Part shown: positions 34,476 to 43,920 of the stretch, piece after piece
How positions within the stretch are numbered: position 1 is the stretch's first letter
Layout of the letters: each line of letters begins with the position of its first letter
Translations under genes and position numbers: made by a program
Notes under the pieces: generated by a model
Told to the model about the DNA's origin: nothing
The model's database searches: none
What the model saw: the letters and a program-made list of their open reading frames with translations, nothing else
Assembly: GCA_030913385.1 (NCBI GenBank)
Contig: CP133159.1
Location: 1,014,584 to 1,078,583 of the forward strand
Direction of reading: 5' to 3'
Length of the DNA: 64,000 bases
Source: Cytophagaceae bacterium ABcell3
GTDB lineage: Bacteria; Bacteroidota; Bacteroidia; Cytophagales; Cytophagaceae

Positions 34476-35958
34476 GTAGTGCCGATTTTTTATCGGCATT
34501 GGTATCTTTGGCGGTTAGGACTGTCTTTCAACTTAGTCAGTAAAAGAGGTTTTCCTGATCCGATAGGAAATCGGATCTACGGTAGAGGCATGGTTGCTTC
34601 GGCGATTAAGGCTATCTTTGCTTAGGCCACTAAAAGAGGTTTTCCTGATTCGATAGGAAATCGGATCTACGGTAGGAGTAGTTACTTCAATGATTAGCTC
34701 TTCCTTTTAGCTTAGCTCAAAAATTTATTGATCATTGATCGGAAAGAAATTGATTTTATTGTAGTGCCGATTTATCGGCATGGTACTTCGGCGATTAGGC
34801 CTGTCCTATAACTTAGGTCAGTAAAAGTGGTTTTCCTGATCCGATAGGAAATCGGATCTACGGTAGGAGTAGTTACTTCAATGATTAGCTCTTCCTTTTA
34901 GCTCAACTCACTAAATTTACTGATCGTTGGTTCGAAAAGGAGCTCATGTTTATTGTAGTGCCGATTTTTATCGGCATGGTACTTCAGCGATTAGGAGTGT
35001 CCTTCAACTTAGCTCAGTGAAAGTGGTTTTCCTGATCCGATAAGAAATCGGATCTACGGTAGGGCATAGTTGCCTTTGGCGATTAGCTCTGTCTTTCAGC
35101 TTATCTCAATATATGTACAGATCGTTGGTCCGAAAGGAGTTCATGATTATTGTAGTGCCGATTTTTTATCGGCATGGTACTTCGGCGATTAGGCCTGTCC
35201 TATAACTTAGGTCAGTAAAAGTGGTTTTCCTGATCCGATAGGAAATCGGATCTACGGTAGGAGTAGTTACTTCAATGATTAGCTCTTCCTTTTAGCTCAA
35301 CTCACTAAATTTACTGATCGTTGATTCGAAAAGGAGCTCATGTTTATTGTAGTGCCGATTTTTATCGGCATGGTACTTCAGCGATTAGGAGTGTCCTTCA
35401 ACTTAGCTCAGTGAAAGTGGTTTTCCTGATCCGATAAGAAATCGGATCTACGGTAGGGCATAGTTGCCTTTGGCGGTTAGCTCTTTCTTTTAGCTCAACT
35501 CACTAAATGTACTGCTCACTGATCCGAAAGGAATTGGTTTTATTGTAGTGCCGATTTTTTATCGACATGGTTACTTCGGCGATTAGGAGTGTCCTTCAAC
35601 TTAGCTCAGTGAAAGTGGTTTTCCTGATCTGATAAAGGGTTCGGACTTAAAGTAGTGCCGATTTCTTATCGGCATAGCTACTTTCAGTGACTAAGACTAT
35701 CTTTACTTTAGTCGGTAAAAGAGGTTTTCCTGATCCGATAGGAAATCGGATCTACTGGAGGGCATGGTTGCTTCGGCGGTTAGCTCTTTCTTTTAGCTCA
35801 TCTCAATAATTATTGTGTTCATTGCCCCGACAAGAAATCGTATTTACTGTAGTGCCGATTTTTTATCGGCATAGCTGTTTCACTGATCAAGGCTGTCTTT
35901 CAGCTTAGGTCGGTAAAAGAGGTTTTCCTGACCCGATAGGAAATCGGATTTACGGTAG
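34476..35958. repeat. REP array, right arm (8 forward, about 9 inverted units)
   Basis: Forward units have GTAG feet at 34476, 34761, 34955, 35152, 35349, 35545, 35652 and 35849. Inverted CCGAT-AGGAA-ATCGG units lie between them, including an extra one near 34646 and a degenerate one near 35627. The spacing is 194-197 bp except where a unit is added or lost. A block of about 390 bp (34761-35152) recurs almost unchanged at 35152-35545, which suggests recent unequal exchange. The array ends 6 bp before the corA stop codon. Confidence 0.88.
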
Positions 35959-35963
35959 GGTAG

Positions 35964-37040
35964 TCACATCCACCCTTTTTTCTTGAAAAAAGCAATCATT
36001 CCTATGGAAATCAGGAACATGACGCCTAAGACAAAAAAATACCCGTGTTGCCAATGCAGTTCAGGCATGTTGTCGAAGTTCATTCCATAAATTCCAACAA
36101 TAAACGTTAGTGGGATGAAGATGGTGGAGATAATGGTCAGCACCTTCATGATAGCATTTGTCTTATTGCTTATACCAGAGAGGTAAAGGTCCATGAGGCT
36201 GGAAAGTGTCTCCCGGTTAGACTCTATAGTTTCTATGACCTGTATCGTATGGTCGTAAATATCTCTTATATAAACTATGAGAAAAGGGTTGTTAAAAAAG
36301 CCATCTTCCCTTTCCATGCGACCAATCACCTCTCTTAATGGCCACACAGATTTTCGGAGGTAGTTCATTTCCCGTTTTAAACTGTACAGTTTCCGCAGCT
36401 TTCGGGTATCAGGGCTACTGATGATATCCTCCTCTAACTGTAGAATACTTTCTCCCGTATTTTCAAGAATGACGAAATAATGATCTACAATAATGTCAAG
36501 CAATGAATAAAGTAGGTAATCTGCCCCATTGCGCACGGTTCGCCCTTTTCCTTTCCTAATCCTTTCCCGAATGGGGTCAAATAAGTCACCTTCTTTTTCC
36601 TGAAAAGTAAGCACGAAATTTTTGCCTAATATCATGCTTACCTGTTCAGACTGAATTAATTGTAGGGCTTTGTTATAGCTTAGCATTCGTACTACTACAA
36701 AAAAGTAGTTTTCATGCTCCTCTGCCTTTGGCCGTTGATCCGTGGTCACGATGTCTTCCATGAGCAGGGAGTGAAGTCCAAAGACTTTACTAGTTTTTTC
36801 TAACACCTCTGGGTCCGCCAATCCATCGATATTGAGCCATACGGTTTGTTCTAATGACAGCGCCTCTGCTGCTTGTGCAGGGTCTTCTATCTCTTGTTCT
36901 TTATGCTCGTCAGCATTATAGGTAAATAGTGTCAGACGTGACTTCTCACGCTTATTTTCAGCAGTGACCATAGACCCAGGGGGAAGTCCTGCTTTGTATG
37001 AACGTTTTGTATAATGACTGGCCGTTTTAAAGTTTTTCAC
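35964..37040 (-). CDS. corA: CorA-type magnesium/divalent cation transporter
   Basis: A 358-residue CorA protein. The large N-terminal cytoplasmic domain (LNIDGLADPEVLEKTSKVFG, LLMEDIVTTDQRPKAEEHEN) is followed by a long stalk helix and two C-terminal TM helices. The signature YGMNF lies at the end of TM1, next to the periplasmic loop FDNMPELHWQHG. Pentamers conduct Mg2+ into the cell. The start overlaps uvrA by 14 bp on the same strand. Confidence 0.93.
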   Translation of the reverse strand: MKNFKTASHYTKRSYKAGLPPGSMVTAENKREKSRLTLFTYNADEHKEQEIEDPAQAAEALSLEQTVWLNIDGLADPEVLEKTSKVFGLHSLLMEDIVTTDQRPKAEEHENYFFVVVRMLSYNKALQLIQSEQVSMILGKNFVLTFQEKEGDLFDPIRERIRKGKGRTVRNGADYLLYSLLDIIVDHYFVILENTGESILQLEEDIISSPDTRKLRKLYSLKREMNYLRKSVWPLREVIGRMEREDGFFNNPFLIVYIRDIYDHTIQVIETIESNRETLSSLMDLYLSGISNKTNAIMKVLTIISTIFIPLTFIVGIYGMNFDNMPELHWQHGYFFVLGVMFLISIGMIAFFKKKGWM

Positions 37041-39834
37041 GAAGGTATCTTGCTGTATGGTTGTTTTCTAATTTTACAAAGTCCTCAGGCACTCCTGCAA
37101 AATTTATATGACCTCCCTTATCTCCTCCTTCTGGACCAAGATCTATAATCCAATCAGCACACTTGATCATCTCCATGTTATGCTCAATAATTACAGCAGA
37201 GTTTCCTTGATCTACTAAAGCGTTAATGGCCCCTAATAGTTTTTTGATGTCGTGGAAATGCAATCCGGTAGTAGGTTCGTCAAATATAAACAAGATCTTT
37301 TCTGCCGATGCTGCGCCTTTGCTAAGGAAGCTAGCAAGTTTTACCCGCTGTGCTTCTCCACCACTAAGCGTGTTGGATGACTGGCCAAGTCTGATATATC
37401 CTAAACCAACGTCCGAAAGCGGTTGTAGCTTCTCTATCAATTTAGGCTGTTCTTTGAAGAATTCCAGGCTATCATCTACGGTCATCTCTAATACTTCGTA
37501 GATGTTTTTGTCTTTATAGGTAACTTCCAGCACCTCTTGTTTGAATCTTTGCCCATTGCAGCCTTCGCATTTGAGGAATATGTCAGCCATAAACTGCATT
37601 TCTACCTTCACAGTCCCTTCGCCCTGGCAAATCTCACACCTTCCGCCGTCAACATTGAACGAAAAGAAACCTGGTTTATAGCCACGCATTTTCGCTAGTG
37701 GTTGTTCTGCATACAAGCTTCTGATTACGTCGTAAGCTTTAATATATGTTACAGGGTTAGACCTTGAGGATTTACCAATGGGGTTTTGGTCTACAAATTC
37801 AATTTGGGCCACCTGACTTATAGACCCTTCCAAACGATCAAATTTTCCATTGGCATCGCTCACTTGTCCCAGCATTTTCTTCATGGCAGGAAACAAGATT
37901 TTTTTGATCAGCGTAGATTTTCCTGATCCACTTACCCCGGTTATAAAAGTAAGCGCGTTTAGTGGTATTTTTACATCAACGTTTTTAAGATTGTTTTCCC
38001 TTGCGCCTTTTATTTCAATAAAATTTGTCCATGACCTACGGAAAGAGGGCGTTTCAATTTTTTCTTCGCCTTTTAAATACTTAGCCGTGTGACTAGGGGT
38101 ATCAGAATTAAGCATTTCTTCTAAGGTGCCTTGGAAAACCAGTTCACCGCCGTGACTTCCAGCGTCAGGGCCAATGTCGATGATTTCATCAGCAATCCGC
38201 ATTACCTCCTCTTCGTGCTCTACTACAATCACTGAATTGCCCATCGCTTTTAGGGAACGTAGCACCTCTGCCATTTTGCCTGTATCTCTTGGGTGTAGAC
38301 CAATGCTCGGTTCATCCAATATGTACATAGAACCCACCAAAGCGCTACCTAAGGAAGTTGCAAGTTTTATGCGTTGGAACTCTCCACCAGACAATGTATT
38401 GGTAAGTCTGTTTAGGGTCAAATATTCAAGGCCTACTTTGGTAAGGAATTCCAGCCTGCTTGAAATTTCTGTGATAATCCTATCCGCTACTTTATGTTCG
38501 TAATCCGTAAGTTTTAAGTTGTCAAAAAAAGGTACTACTTCTGAAATTGGTTTAAGGACAATATCCGCAATGGAAGTATTATCAATTTTAACATAGAGTG
38601 CATCTTTTCTGAGCCTTGTACCACGGCAGTCTGGGCAAACTGTTCTGCCACGATAGCGGGAAAGCAGTACACGGTATTGTATTTTGTGTGTTTGTGATTC
38701 TAGGTGTTTGAAAAAATCATTTAGCCCTTGGAAATATTCATTGCCGGTCCATATCAATTTTTGGTGGTGCGGATCAAGGTCTTGCCATGCCCGATGAATC
38801 GGGAAGTCGAACAATACGCCTTTTTTCAATAAAGGCGCGGCCCATTCGCTCATTTTTTCACTTCGCCATGGCGCAATTGCGCCTTCATATACAGAAAGGC
38901 TTTTGTCAGGTATCACCAAATCCTCGTCTATGCCAAGTACACTGCCAAAGCCTTCACATGTGCGACAGGCACCATAAGGATTGTTAAAACTGAAAAAGTT
39001 GACATTGGGTTCTTCGAAAACAATGCCGTCAAGTTCAAATTTATCCGAAAAGTCTTTATCCGCTTTGCCTGGGATAATGACCCTGCAGCTGCCTTCACCT
39101 TCAAAAAATGCCGTTTGTATAGAGTCTGCTAACCTAAACTGGGTTTCTTCATCGTCTTTTCTGACCACATTTCGGTCTATAAGAATATAAATATTTTCTT
39201 TTTCTAAATTGCTTGCATCCGTTTCTTCAATATAATGTAAGGTGTCCCCTGCGTATATTCTCGAAAAGCCTTTTTGAAGAAGGAGGGCAAGTTCTTCTTT
39301 TAATTCACGATCTTCTTTTAGGTTTAGGGGACAGAGGATCATAACTTTTTCACCTTCCTCGAAAGAGTGTATAAAATCAATTACGTCAGAGACAGTATTT
39401 CTTTTTACCTCTTCGCCCGACACAGGGGAGTACGTGCGGCCTACTCTAGAAAATAGAAGTTTTAGATAATCATAAATTTCGGTGGTAGTACCTACTGTAG
39501 ATCTAGGATTTCTGGTATTTACTTTTTGTTCAATGGCAATGGCAGGGGCTATACCTTTTATGTATTCCACCTCTGGCTTCTCCATTCGTCCTAGAAACTG
39601 CCTTGCATAAGAGCTGAGGCTTTCAACGTACATACGCTGTCCTTCAGCAAAGAGTGTATCAAATGCTAAAGATGATTTCCCAGACCCCGAGAGGCCTGTA
39701 ACCACGACAAGCTTGTTTCTAGGAATGGCGACAGTAATATTTTTAAGGTTGTTAACTTTGGCACCTTTTATGATAATAAATTGCTTCGGATCGGCCTTTT
39801 CTGGAACTATTTTCTCTGATATGTTATTTTGCAC
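37027..39834 (-). CDS. uvrA: Excinuclease ABC subunit UvrA
   Basis: A 935-residue protein of normal length. Two ABC modules: Walker [16 protein letters not shown] near residue 46 and [15 protein letters not shown] near 643, signatures [12 protein letters not shown] and [12 protein letters not shown]. Zinc-binding CxxC pairs are visible ([25 protein letters not shown] and CEGCNGQRF). It recognises bulky DNA lesions and loads UvrB in nucleotide excision repair. It is upstream of corA in one transcript and divergent from the sigma-factor gene. Confidence 0.97.
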   Translation of the reverse strand: MQNNISEKIVPEKADPKQFIIIKGAKVNNLKNITVAIPRNKLVVVTGLSGSGKSSLAFDTLFAEGQRMYVESLSSYARQFLGRMEKPEVEYIKGIAPAIAIEQKVNTRNPRSTVGTTTEIYDYLKLLFSRVGRTYSPVSGEEVKRNTVSDVIDFIHSFEEGEKVMILCPLNLKEDRELKEELALLLQKGFSRIYAGDTLHYIEETDASNLEKENIYILIDRNVVRKDDEETQFRLADSIQTAFFEGEGSCRVIIPGKADKDFSDKFELDGIVFEEPNVNFFSFNNPYGACRTCEGFGSVLGIDEDLVIPDKSLSVYEGAIAPWRSEKMSEWAAPLLKKGVLFDFPIHRAWQDLDPHHQKLIWTGNEYFQGLNDFFKHLESQTHKIQYRVLLSRYRGRTVCPDCRGTRLRKDALYVKIDNTSIADIVLKPISEVVPFFDNLKLTDYEHKVADRIITEISSRLEFLTKVGLEYLTLNRLTNTLSGGEFQRIKLATSLGSALVGSMYILDEPSIGLHPRDTGKMAEVLRSLKAMGNSVIVVEHEEEVMRIADEIIDIGPDAGSHGGELVFQGTLEEMLNSDTPSHTAKYLKGEEKIETPSFRRSWTNFIEIKGARENNLKNVDVKIPLNALTFITGVSGSGKSTLIKKILFPAMKKMLGQVSDANGKFDRLEGSISQVAQIEFVDQNPIGKSSRSNPVTYIKAYDVIRSLYAEQPLAKMRGYKPGFFSFNVDGGRCEICQGEGTVKVEMQFMADIFLKCEGCNGQRFKQEVLEVTYKDKNIYEVLEMTVDDSLEFFKEQPKLIEKLQPLSDVGLGYIRLGQSSNTLSGGEAQRVKLASFLSKGAASAEKILFIFDEPTTGLHFHDIKKLLGAINALVDQGNSAVIIEHNMEMIKCADWIIDLGPEGGDKGGHINFAGVPEDFVKLENNHTARYLREKL

Positions 39835-39925
39835 GGTATATCTTTCTTTTCACTTAATAGTGTAACAACATAATAACATCAAATTAAAATGAAATGAAAA
39901 TTTTTTTTAATTTTTTTTAAACATA

Positions 39926-39957
39926 TTTGGATTGTACAATATATATGTATATATTTG
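39926..39957 (+). promoter_or_regulatory. Bacteroidota-type promoter for the sigma-factor gene
   Basis: TTTG at 39926-39929 and TATATTTG at 39950-39957 (TAnnTTTG) with a 20-bp spacer match the primary promoter consensus of Bacteroidota. It implies a 5' leader of about 120 bases before the sigma-factor ATG at 40088. Confidence 0.6.
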
Positions 39958-40087
39958 TAGAAATTAAGATAAAATGCAGCCATATATTAAAAGTTTATTA
40001 AAGCTTTTAAGGCTATTTTAAATAATTTTCTCACCTAAACAGAACAATATGATATAAAGCTCTACGTTAACCAAATGCGATATATTA

Positions 40088-40687
40088 ATGAAAGAAAATG
40101 TTATAAGTGATGCAAAACTTGTGTCGCTATATATCCAGGGTAACGAAGATGCTTTTGCTGTGCTCCTAAAGCGTCACAAGACAAAAGTTTATTCAACCAT
40201 CTATCTTATAGTTAAGGATCAGTACGTCGCCGAAGATCTTATGCAGGAAGCTTTTATAAAAGCAATAAACAAATTAAGATCTGGTAGTTATAATGAAGAG
40301 GGCAAGTTCCTGCCATGGATTGTACGTATTGCGCACAACCTGGCCATTGACTACTTCCGCAGAGAAAAGAGGTATCCTACCATTGTCATGGAGGATGGTA
40401 GTAATATCTTTAACTCGCTGAGTTTTTCGGAGGGTTCTATGGAAACTGTGAAAATTAAGAATGAAACACATTCTATTCTCAGGGAAATGATACAAACTTT
40501 ACCCGAGGCTCAGAAAGAAGTGTTGCTCATGAGGCATTATGCTGATATGAGTTTTCAGGAAATTGCCGAAGCCACTGGTGTGAGCATTAATACCGCTCTC
40601 GGAAGAATGAGGTATGCGCTCATCAACCTTCGGAAGAAACTTGAGAAACACAATATAGCCTATGACAAAAACTTTTACCACGACTGA
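40088..40687 (+). CDS. RNA polymerase sigma-70 family (ECF-type) factor
   Basis: A 199-residue sigma factor. Region 2 is EDAFAVLLKRHKTKVYSTIY, then VAEDLMQEAFIKAI and PWIVRIAHNLAIDYFRREK; region 4 is LPEAQKEVLLMRHYADMSFQ, then EIAEATGVSINTALGRMRYA. There is no region 1.1 or 3, which fits group 4 (ECF) factors. The 77-residue gene downstream overlaps by 26 bp and may encode its partner. The target regulon cannot be inferred. Confidence 0.92.
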   Translation: MKENVISDAKLVSLYIQGNEDAFAVLLKRHKTKVYSTIYLIVKDQYVAEDLMQEAFIKAINKLRSGSYNEEGKFLPWIVRIAHNLAIDYFRREKRYPTIVMEDGSNIFNSLSFSEGSMETVKIKNETHSILREMIQTLPEAQKEVLLMRHYADMSFQEIAEATGVSINTALGRMRYALINLRKKLEKHNIAYDKNFYHD

Positions 40688-40895
40688 CGTAATCAGATTT
40701 GTTTATGACGATGTAGAAAACTCAGAAAAACACGAAATAAACAGCGCTATTCTGATGAATGATGAGCTGCTGGAATTCTACCATGAGGTAGAAGCGCTCA
40801 GAGAAAGTATTGCAGGACTTAGACTGGGCCCCTCCGACAGGTGTACTGACCGGATTCTCAGTTATTCAAGAAACTTCCGGGTTCATACATCTTGA
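40662..40895 (+). CDS. Small soluble protein coupled to the sigma factor
   Basis: A 77-residue protein whose ATG lies 26 bp inside the sigma-factor gene. It is helical and acidic in the first half (DVIRFVYDDVENSEKHEINS, LMNDELLEFYHEVEALRES) and has no TM segment and no Cys/His zinc motif. The first part resembles the short N-terminal domain by which anti-sigma factors hold their sigma, so a cytoplasmic anti-sigma or modulator role is possible (inference). Followed by a terminator at 40945. Confidence 0.7.
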   Translation: MTKTFTTTDVIRFVYDDVENSEKHEINSAILMNDELLEFYHEVEALRESIAGLRLGPSDRCTDRILSYSRNFRVHTS

Positions 40896-40944
40896 CATTA
40901 CCTGCTTATGACTGGTTTGAAATATAACCTTTAAGTATTAATTT

Positions 40945-40985
40945 AGGCGATACATGCTTTTTCTATGGCATGTATCGCCTTTTTG
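40945..40985 (+). terminator. Rho-independent terminator
   Basis: AGGCGATACATGC, a 10-base loop, GCATGTATCGCCT, then TTTTT: a perfect 13-bp stem. It ends the sigma-factor operon. It also covers the first possible nth start (40970), which argues for the ATG at 40994. Confidence 0.88.
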
Positions 40986-40993
40986 CTTTAACT

Positions 40994-41656
40994 ATGAGAA
41001 AAAAAGAACGGTACGGTAAATTCCTTAGCTATTTTACTGAAAACTTTCCTGAACCGGAAACGGAACTTAATTATACCAATCCTTATGAGCTTTTAGTGGC
41101 TGTTATTTTGAGTGCTCAGTGTACTGACAAAAGAGTCAATATTGTCACTCCTCCTTTGTTCGAGAGGTTTCCCGAACCTGAAGCTATGGCCAAATCTTCT
41201 GTGGCGGAAATCTTTGAATATATTAAAAGCATATCTTTCCCCAATAACAAAGCAAAACATCTGTTGGGCATGGCGCAATTGCTGGTTGGGGAATTTAACA
41301 GCCAAGTACCTGCTTCTGTTTCTGATCTTCAAAAGCTGCCTGGGGTCGGTAGAAAAACGGCAAATGTTATAGCTTCTGTGATTTTTAATCAGCCTACCAT
41401 GGCAGTGGATACGCATGTGTTTCGTGTAGCAAAAAGAATAGGTTTAGTTGACGCCAAAGCTAAAACCCCTTTGGAAGTAGAAAAACAATTGGTCGCACAC
41501 ATTCCTGAAGAACTTATCCATAAAAGCCATCATTGGCTTATCCTGCACGGGCGCTATATCTGCAAGGCACGTAAACCTGAATGTGAAAAATGCCCCCTGA
41601 CAGATTTTTGTGCCTATTATAAAAAGGAAGCAGGTAAAGTAGTGAAAGCTGGGTAA
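40994..41656 (+). CDS. nth: Endonuclease III (DNA glycosylase/AP lyase)
   Basis: About 220 residues. Helix-hairpin-helix LPGVGRKTANVIASV with the catalytic Lys, VDTHVFRVAKRIGL with the catalytic Asp, and a C-terminal [4Fe-4S] site with spacing C-x6-C-x2-C-x5-C (CKARKPECEKCPLTDFC). Removes oxidised pyrimidines in base excision repair. An upstream ATG at 40970 falls in a terminator stem, so 40994 is preferred. Confidence 0.95.
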   Translation: MRKKERYGKFLSYFTENFPEPETELNYTNPYELLVAVILSAQCTDKRVNIVTPPLFERFPEPEAMAKSSVAEIFEYIKSISFPNNKAKHLLGMAQLLVGEFNSQVPASVSDLQKLPGVGRKTANVIASVIFNQPTMAVDTHVFRVAKRIGLVDAKAKTPLEVEKQLVAHIPEELIHKSHHWLILHGRYICKARKPECEKCPLTDFCAYYKKEAGKVVKAG

Positions 41657-41728
41657 ATAAGGAGTAGAGACATTCTGTACAACATCTCTACATAAGCGTA
41701 ATGCTAGTTTAGCTTGGTAGCTTAGTTA

Positions 41729-41984
41729 GGGCTTGCTGAAAAAGTCACAAGTGTGCAAGATACGCATAGCCTTACATGAAGACGTATTGTAGTACTTCGA
41801 ATGTAAGGCCATAAAGTAGATTGTGCGCTTGTGGCTAGTCCAAAAAAGTGTTGATTAAAAACTTCTCAATTTACTGTACACACGGAAAAAGTAAGAAATT
41901 ACCGATAAACGCTTGCGCCTGTACCTTATAATAATATATACAGATAGTAATAGATCAATGTTTTGGACGTTTTTCAGTGCGCCC
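41729..41984 (+). mobile_element. MITE-like element, copy 2
   Basis: 256 bp with terminal inverted repeats GGGCTTGCTGAAAAAGTC (left) and GGGCGCACTGAAAAACGTCC (read from the right), flanked by a perfect 6-bp direct repeat TAGTTA (41723-41728 and 41985-41990), as expected for a target-site duplication. Similar along its length to copy 1. An internal hairpin is formed by GGCCTTACAT-like arms. No coding capacity. It lies between convergent nth and the Kazal lipoprotein gene, whose stop codon sits in the right duplication. Confidence 0.82.
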
Positions 41985-41987
41985 TAG

Positions 41988-42299
41988 TTAATGAGCAGCT
42001 CCATGTGCCTCTGCTTCTGGGCATGGCCCTTTCTCATATTTTAATACACCAGCTTTTTCCGCATGACACGCATTAGGGTAAGTCCTTCTGTCGCATCCAC
42101 ATACTGGATCATGTTCTTGTGTACATACCGCATCATGGTCTACTTGCATGGGGTCTAAACAATCTTTGTAGAACTGGTATCTGTCGCTTGTGATATACGT
42201 AGGGTCTTGAATCGATCCTATGGTATCTTTATGATGTGACTGACATGCTGAAATAACCAAGATTGTCAATATTAGTCCAAAAATCTTTTGCATAATCAA
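41988..42299 (-). CDS. Kazal-type protease-inhibitor-like lipoprotein
   Basis: A 103-residue lipoprotein: signal LILTILVISACQSHH, a linker, then a small Cys-rich domain (CTQEHDPVCGCDRRTYPNAC, then HAEKAGVLKYEKGPC) matching the Kazal pattern: PVCG, TY-N-C, and a final G-C. Kazal domains inhibit serine proteases; bacterial lipoprotein forms are thought to protect the envelope. The C-terminus is His/Ala-rich (EAHGAAH). Start could be the second ATG at 42293. Confidence 0.78.
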   Translation of the reverse strand: MIMQKIFGLILTILVISACQSHHKDTIGSIQDPTYITSDRYQFYKDCLDPMQVDHDAVCTQEHDPVCGCDRRTYPNACHAEKAGVLKYEKGPCPEAEAHGAAH

Positions 42300-42586
42300 A
42301 AAGGGTATTAGGTGAAAAATTTTCTTTTATTTAAACTGTTATAGGCATTTTTTGTTCATGGGAAAGGTTGTGATTCATGACATTTTTTTAGTTCAGTTTA
42401 TGAGCTTGGGTTTCTGTTATAATTTTTCGAAGCAAGGTTTTCAAATTTGTTAAAAAATGATTTTTTAATGCTTGAATATTAATATTATAAGAAGTTTCCA
42501 TCCTAAGAGAAGAAAAACTGTAAGACTGAATGTTAGGAGCAAAAAATCACTTAATTTTATTATTAGGAAATAATGTTTAAAGGATA

Positions 42587-43741
42587 ATGAAAAAAAGGTT
42601 TTTATGTTTTGTGCTCATGGCTGGACTAGTTGTGGGTACTGCTTGTAAAAAAGACAAAGATGAAAATGGCAACGGTAATGGCAATGGCAACGGAGGAGAC
42701 CTTCCTGCTGAGCAAAGCCAAAACTTGCTTGAACGTACCAGTCGTGAAATGCAGGCTGACCTTTCTGAACTATTAAACTCAGAAGGTGCAGATGCAATTG
42801 TTACCCTTGCCAACAATATTGGGGAAGATGATTTTTCTGAGTTTAGCAAAAGGACAGTTAGTAATACTGACTTTAGAGCAAAGGCAAAAACAAAGGCCAA
42901 AGCTTTTAAGCAGTATTTTACACCAAACCAGAAATCTTTTGCAGATGAACCTGTAACAAGCTTGGAAGATATGTCAGGAGAGTGGGAGTTGGTAAATGGG
43001 GAATGGGAAAAAATTAGAGACCATGAAAGGTTGATCCTTCACTTTCCAGCACCTGCCGATAATCCTATCAATAATGCGACATTTACTTGGACTGCATATG
43101 AAACACAGTCTGTACAGGGAGATGACTGGCCATCAAAAATTGGCTTTAGCTTAAAACTTGATGGTACCCGTTATGCTTCTGTAGACTTTGATGCTACTTA
43201 CAACAGCGATGGAGAGCCGGTTAATGTTGATTATACTTTATACTTAAAGCCTTTCACAAGTACTTTTGAGTTTAAAAACCAAAACAATAAAGTTGAAATG
43301 AATACATCTTTCTCAAAAGATGGTTCTGGTGAGTTCTTTACTACCTCAAATAAAGCAACCTTCGATAATGGTGGTATTGATGAGGGTGACGTTCTAAATG
43401 CCTCTACATCTATCAGGTATAATGAACTTGTTTTTAAAGCAGATATGGATGTACAAGGTATGGATAGCGATCATGAAGGAAGTGAAGTTGAAAGGATGAA
43501 TAAATATGTAAATGCTAAGTTCAAGCAGCATCCTTCCAATAGCTTAGTTGGGGAGTTGTTTTTTGAAGAGGGGGACTATGAAGGCTCTATAGACGTGTTC
43601 ATTAAATATAATGATGGTACCTCTGAACCACTAATAAAGTATCTTGACCCGATTTTAGATGATATGGAAGGTTTCTTTACAGATGCTGAACAGGCTAGGA
43701 TGAAATCTAAAGTTAGGAAGAAGCTTAAATTAAAGAAATAA
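42587..43741 (+). CDS. Uncharacterised lipoprotein, paralogue A
   Basis: A 384-residue lipoprotein: signal FVLMAGLVVGTACKKDKD, a short Asn-Gly repeat (GNGNGNGNGG), then a domain shared with the next gene: LLERTSREMQADLSELLNSE, RLILHFPAPADNPINNATFT, YLKPFTSTFEFKNQ and YLDPILDDMEGFFTDAE. A Lys-rich end (KSKVRKKLKLKK). No known family was recognised. The mature domain alternates short strands and looks all-beta. The gene has its own terminator at 43764. Confidence 0.8.
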   Translation: MKKRFLCFVLMAGLVVGTACKKDKDENGNGNGNGNGGDLPAEQSQNLLERTSREMQADLSELLNSEGADAIVTLANNIGEDDFSEFSKRTVSNTDFRAKAKTKAKAFKQYFTPNQKSFADEPVTSLEDMSGEWELVNGEWEKIRDHERLILHFPAPADNPINNATFTWTAYETQSVQGDDWPSKIGFSLKLDGTRYASVDFDATYNSDGEPVNVDYTLYLKPFTSTFEFKNQNNKVEMNTSFSKDGSGEFFTTSNKATFDNGGIDEGDVLNASTSIRYNELVFKADMDVQGMDSDHEGSEVERMNKYVNAKFKQHPSNSLVGELFFEEGDYEGSIDVFIKYNDGTSEPLIKYLDPILDDMEGFFTDAEQARMKSKVRKKLKLKK

Positions 43742-43763
43742 GGTTGTTTTACTAATTCTTGTT

Positions 43764-43806
43764 AAGGCTCTAAGTATATTTATATTTAGAGCCTTTCTTT
43801 TTTATA
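43764..43806 (+). terminator. Rho-independent terminator
   Basis: AAGGCTCTAA, loop, TTTAGAGCCTT followed by a T-rich run. Ends the first of the paired lipoprotein genes, so the second needs its own promoter (see 43840). Confidence 0.75.
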
Positions 43807-43839
43807 GATTTAACGAGATGTTCTATTTACTTGCCTTTA

Positions 43840-43871
43840 TTTGGGACATATAGGGGAAAGTTCTATCTTTA
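43840..43871 (+). promoter_or_regulatory. Bacteroidota-type promoter for lipoprotein B
   Basis: TTTG at 43840-43843, a 20-bp spacer, and TATCTTTA at 43864-43871 (one mismatch to TAnnTTTG), 49 bp before the ATG at 43921. Same spacing as the sigma-factor promoter at 39926. Confidence 0.5.
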
Positions 43872-43920
43872 CTTTTTTATAATGGTATGAAAGTGTTTTA
43901 ATAATTTTATAATTTTTATC

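Noticed and set aside
33004-35958. CRISPR array
   Set aside because: Repeats are hairpins in both orientations with a period near 196 bp, and the intervening DNA is itself repeated. CRISPR spacers are unique and 25-50 bp long. No cas genes are near.
40970-40993. Upstream start for nth
   Set aside because: The ATG lies in the 3' arm of a perfect 13-bp terminator stem; the ATG at 40994 fits family length.
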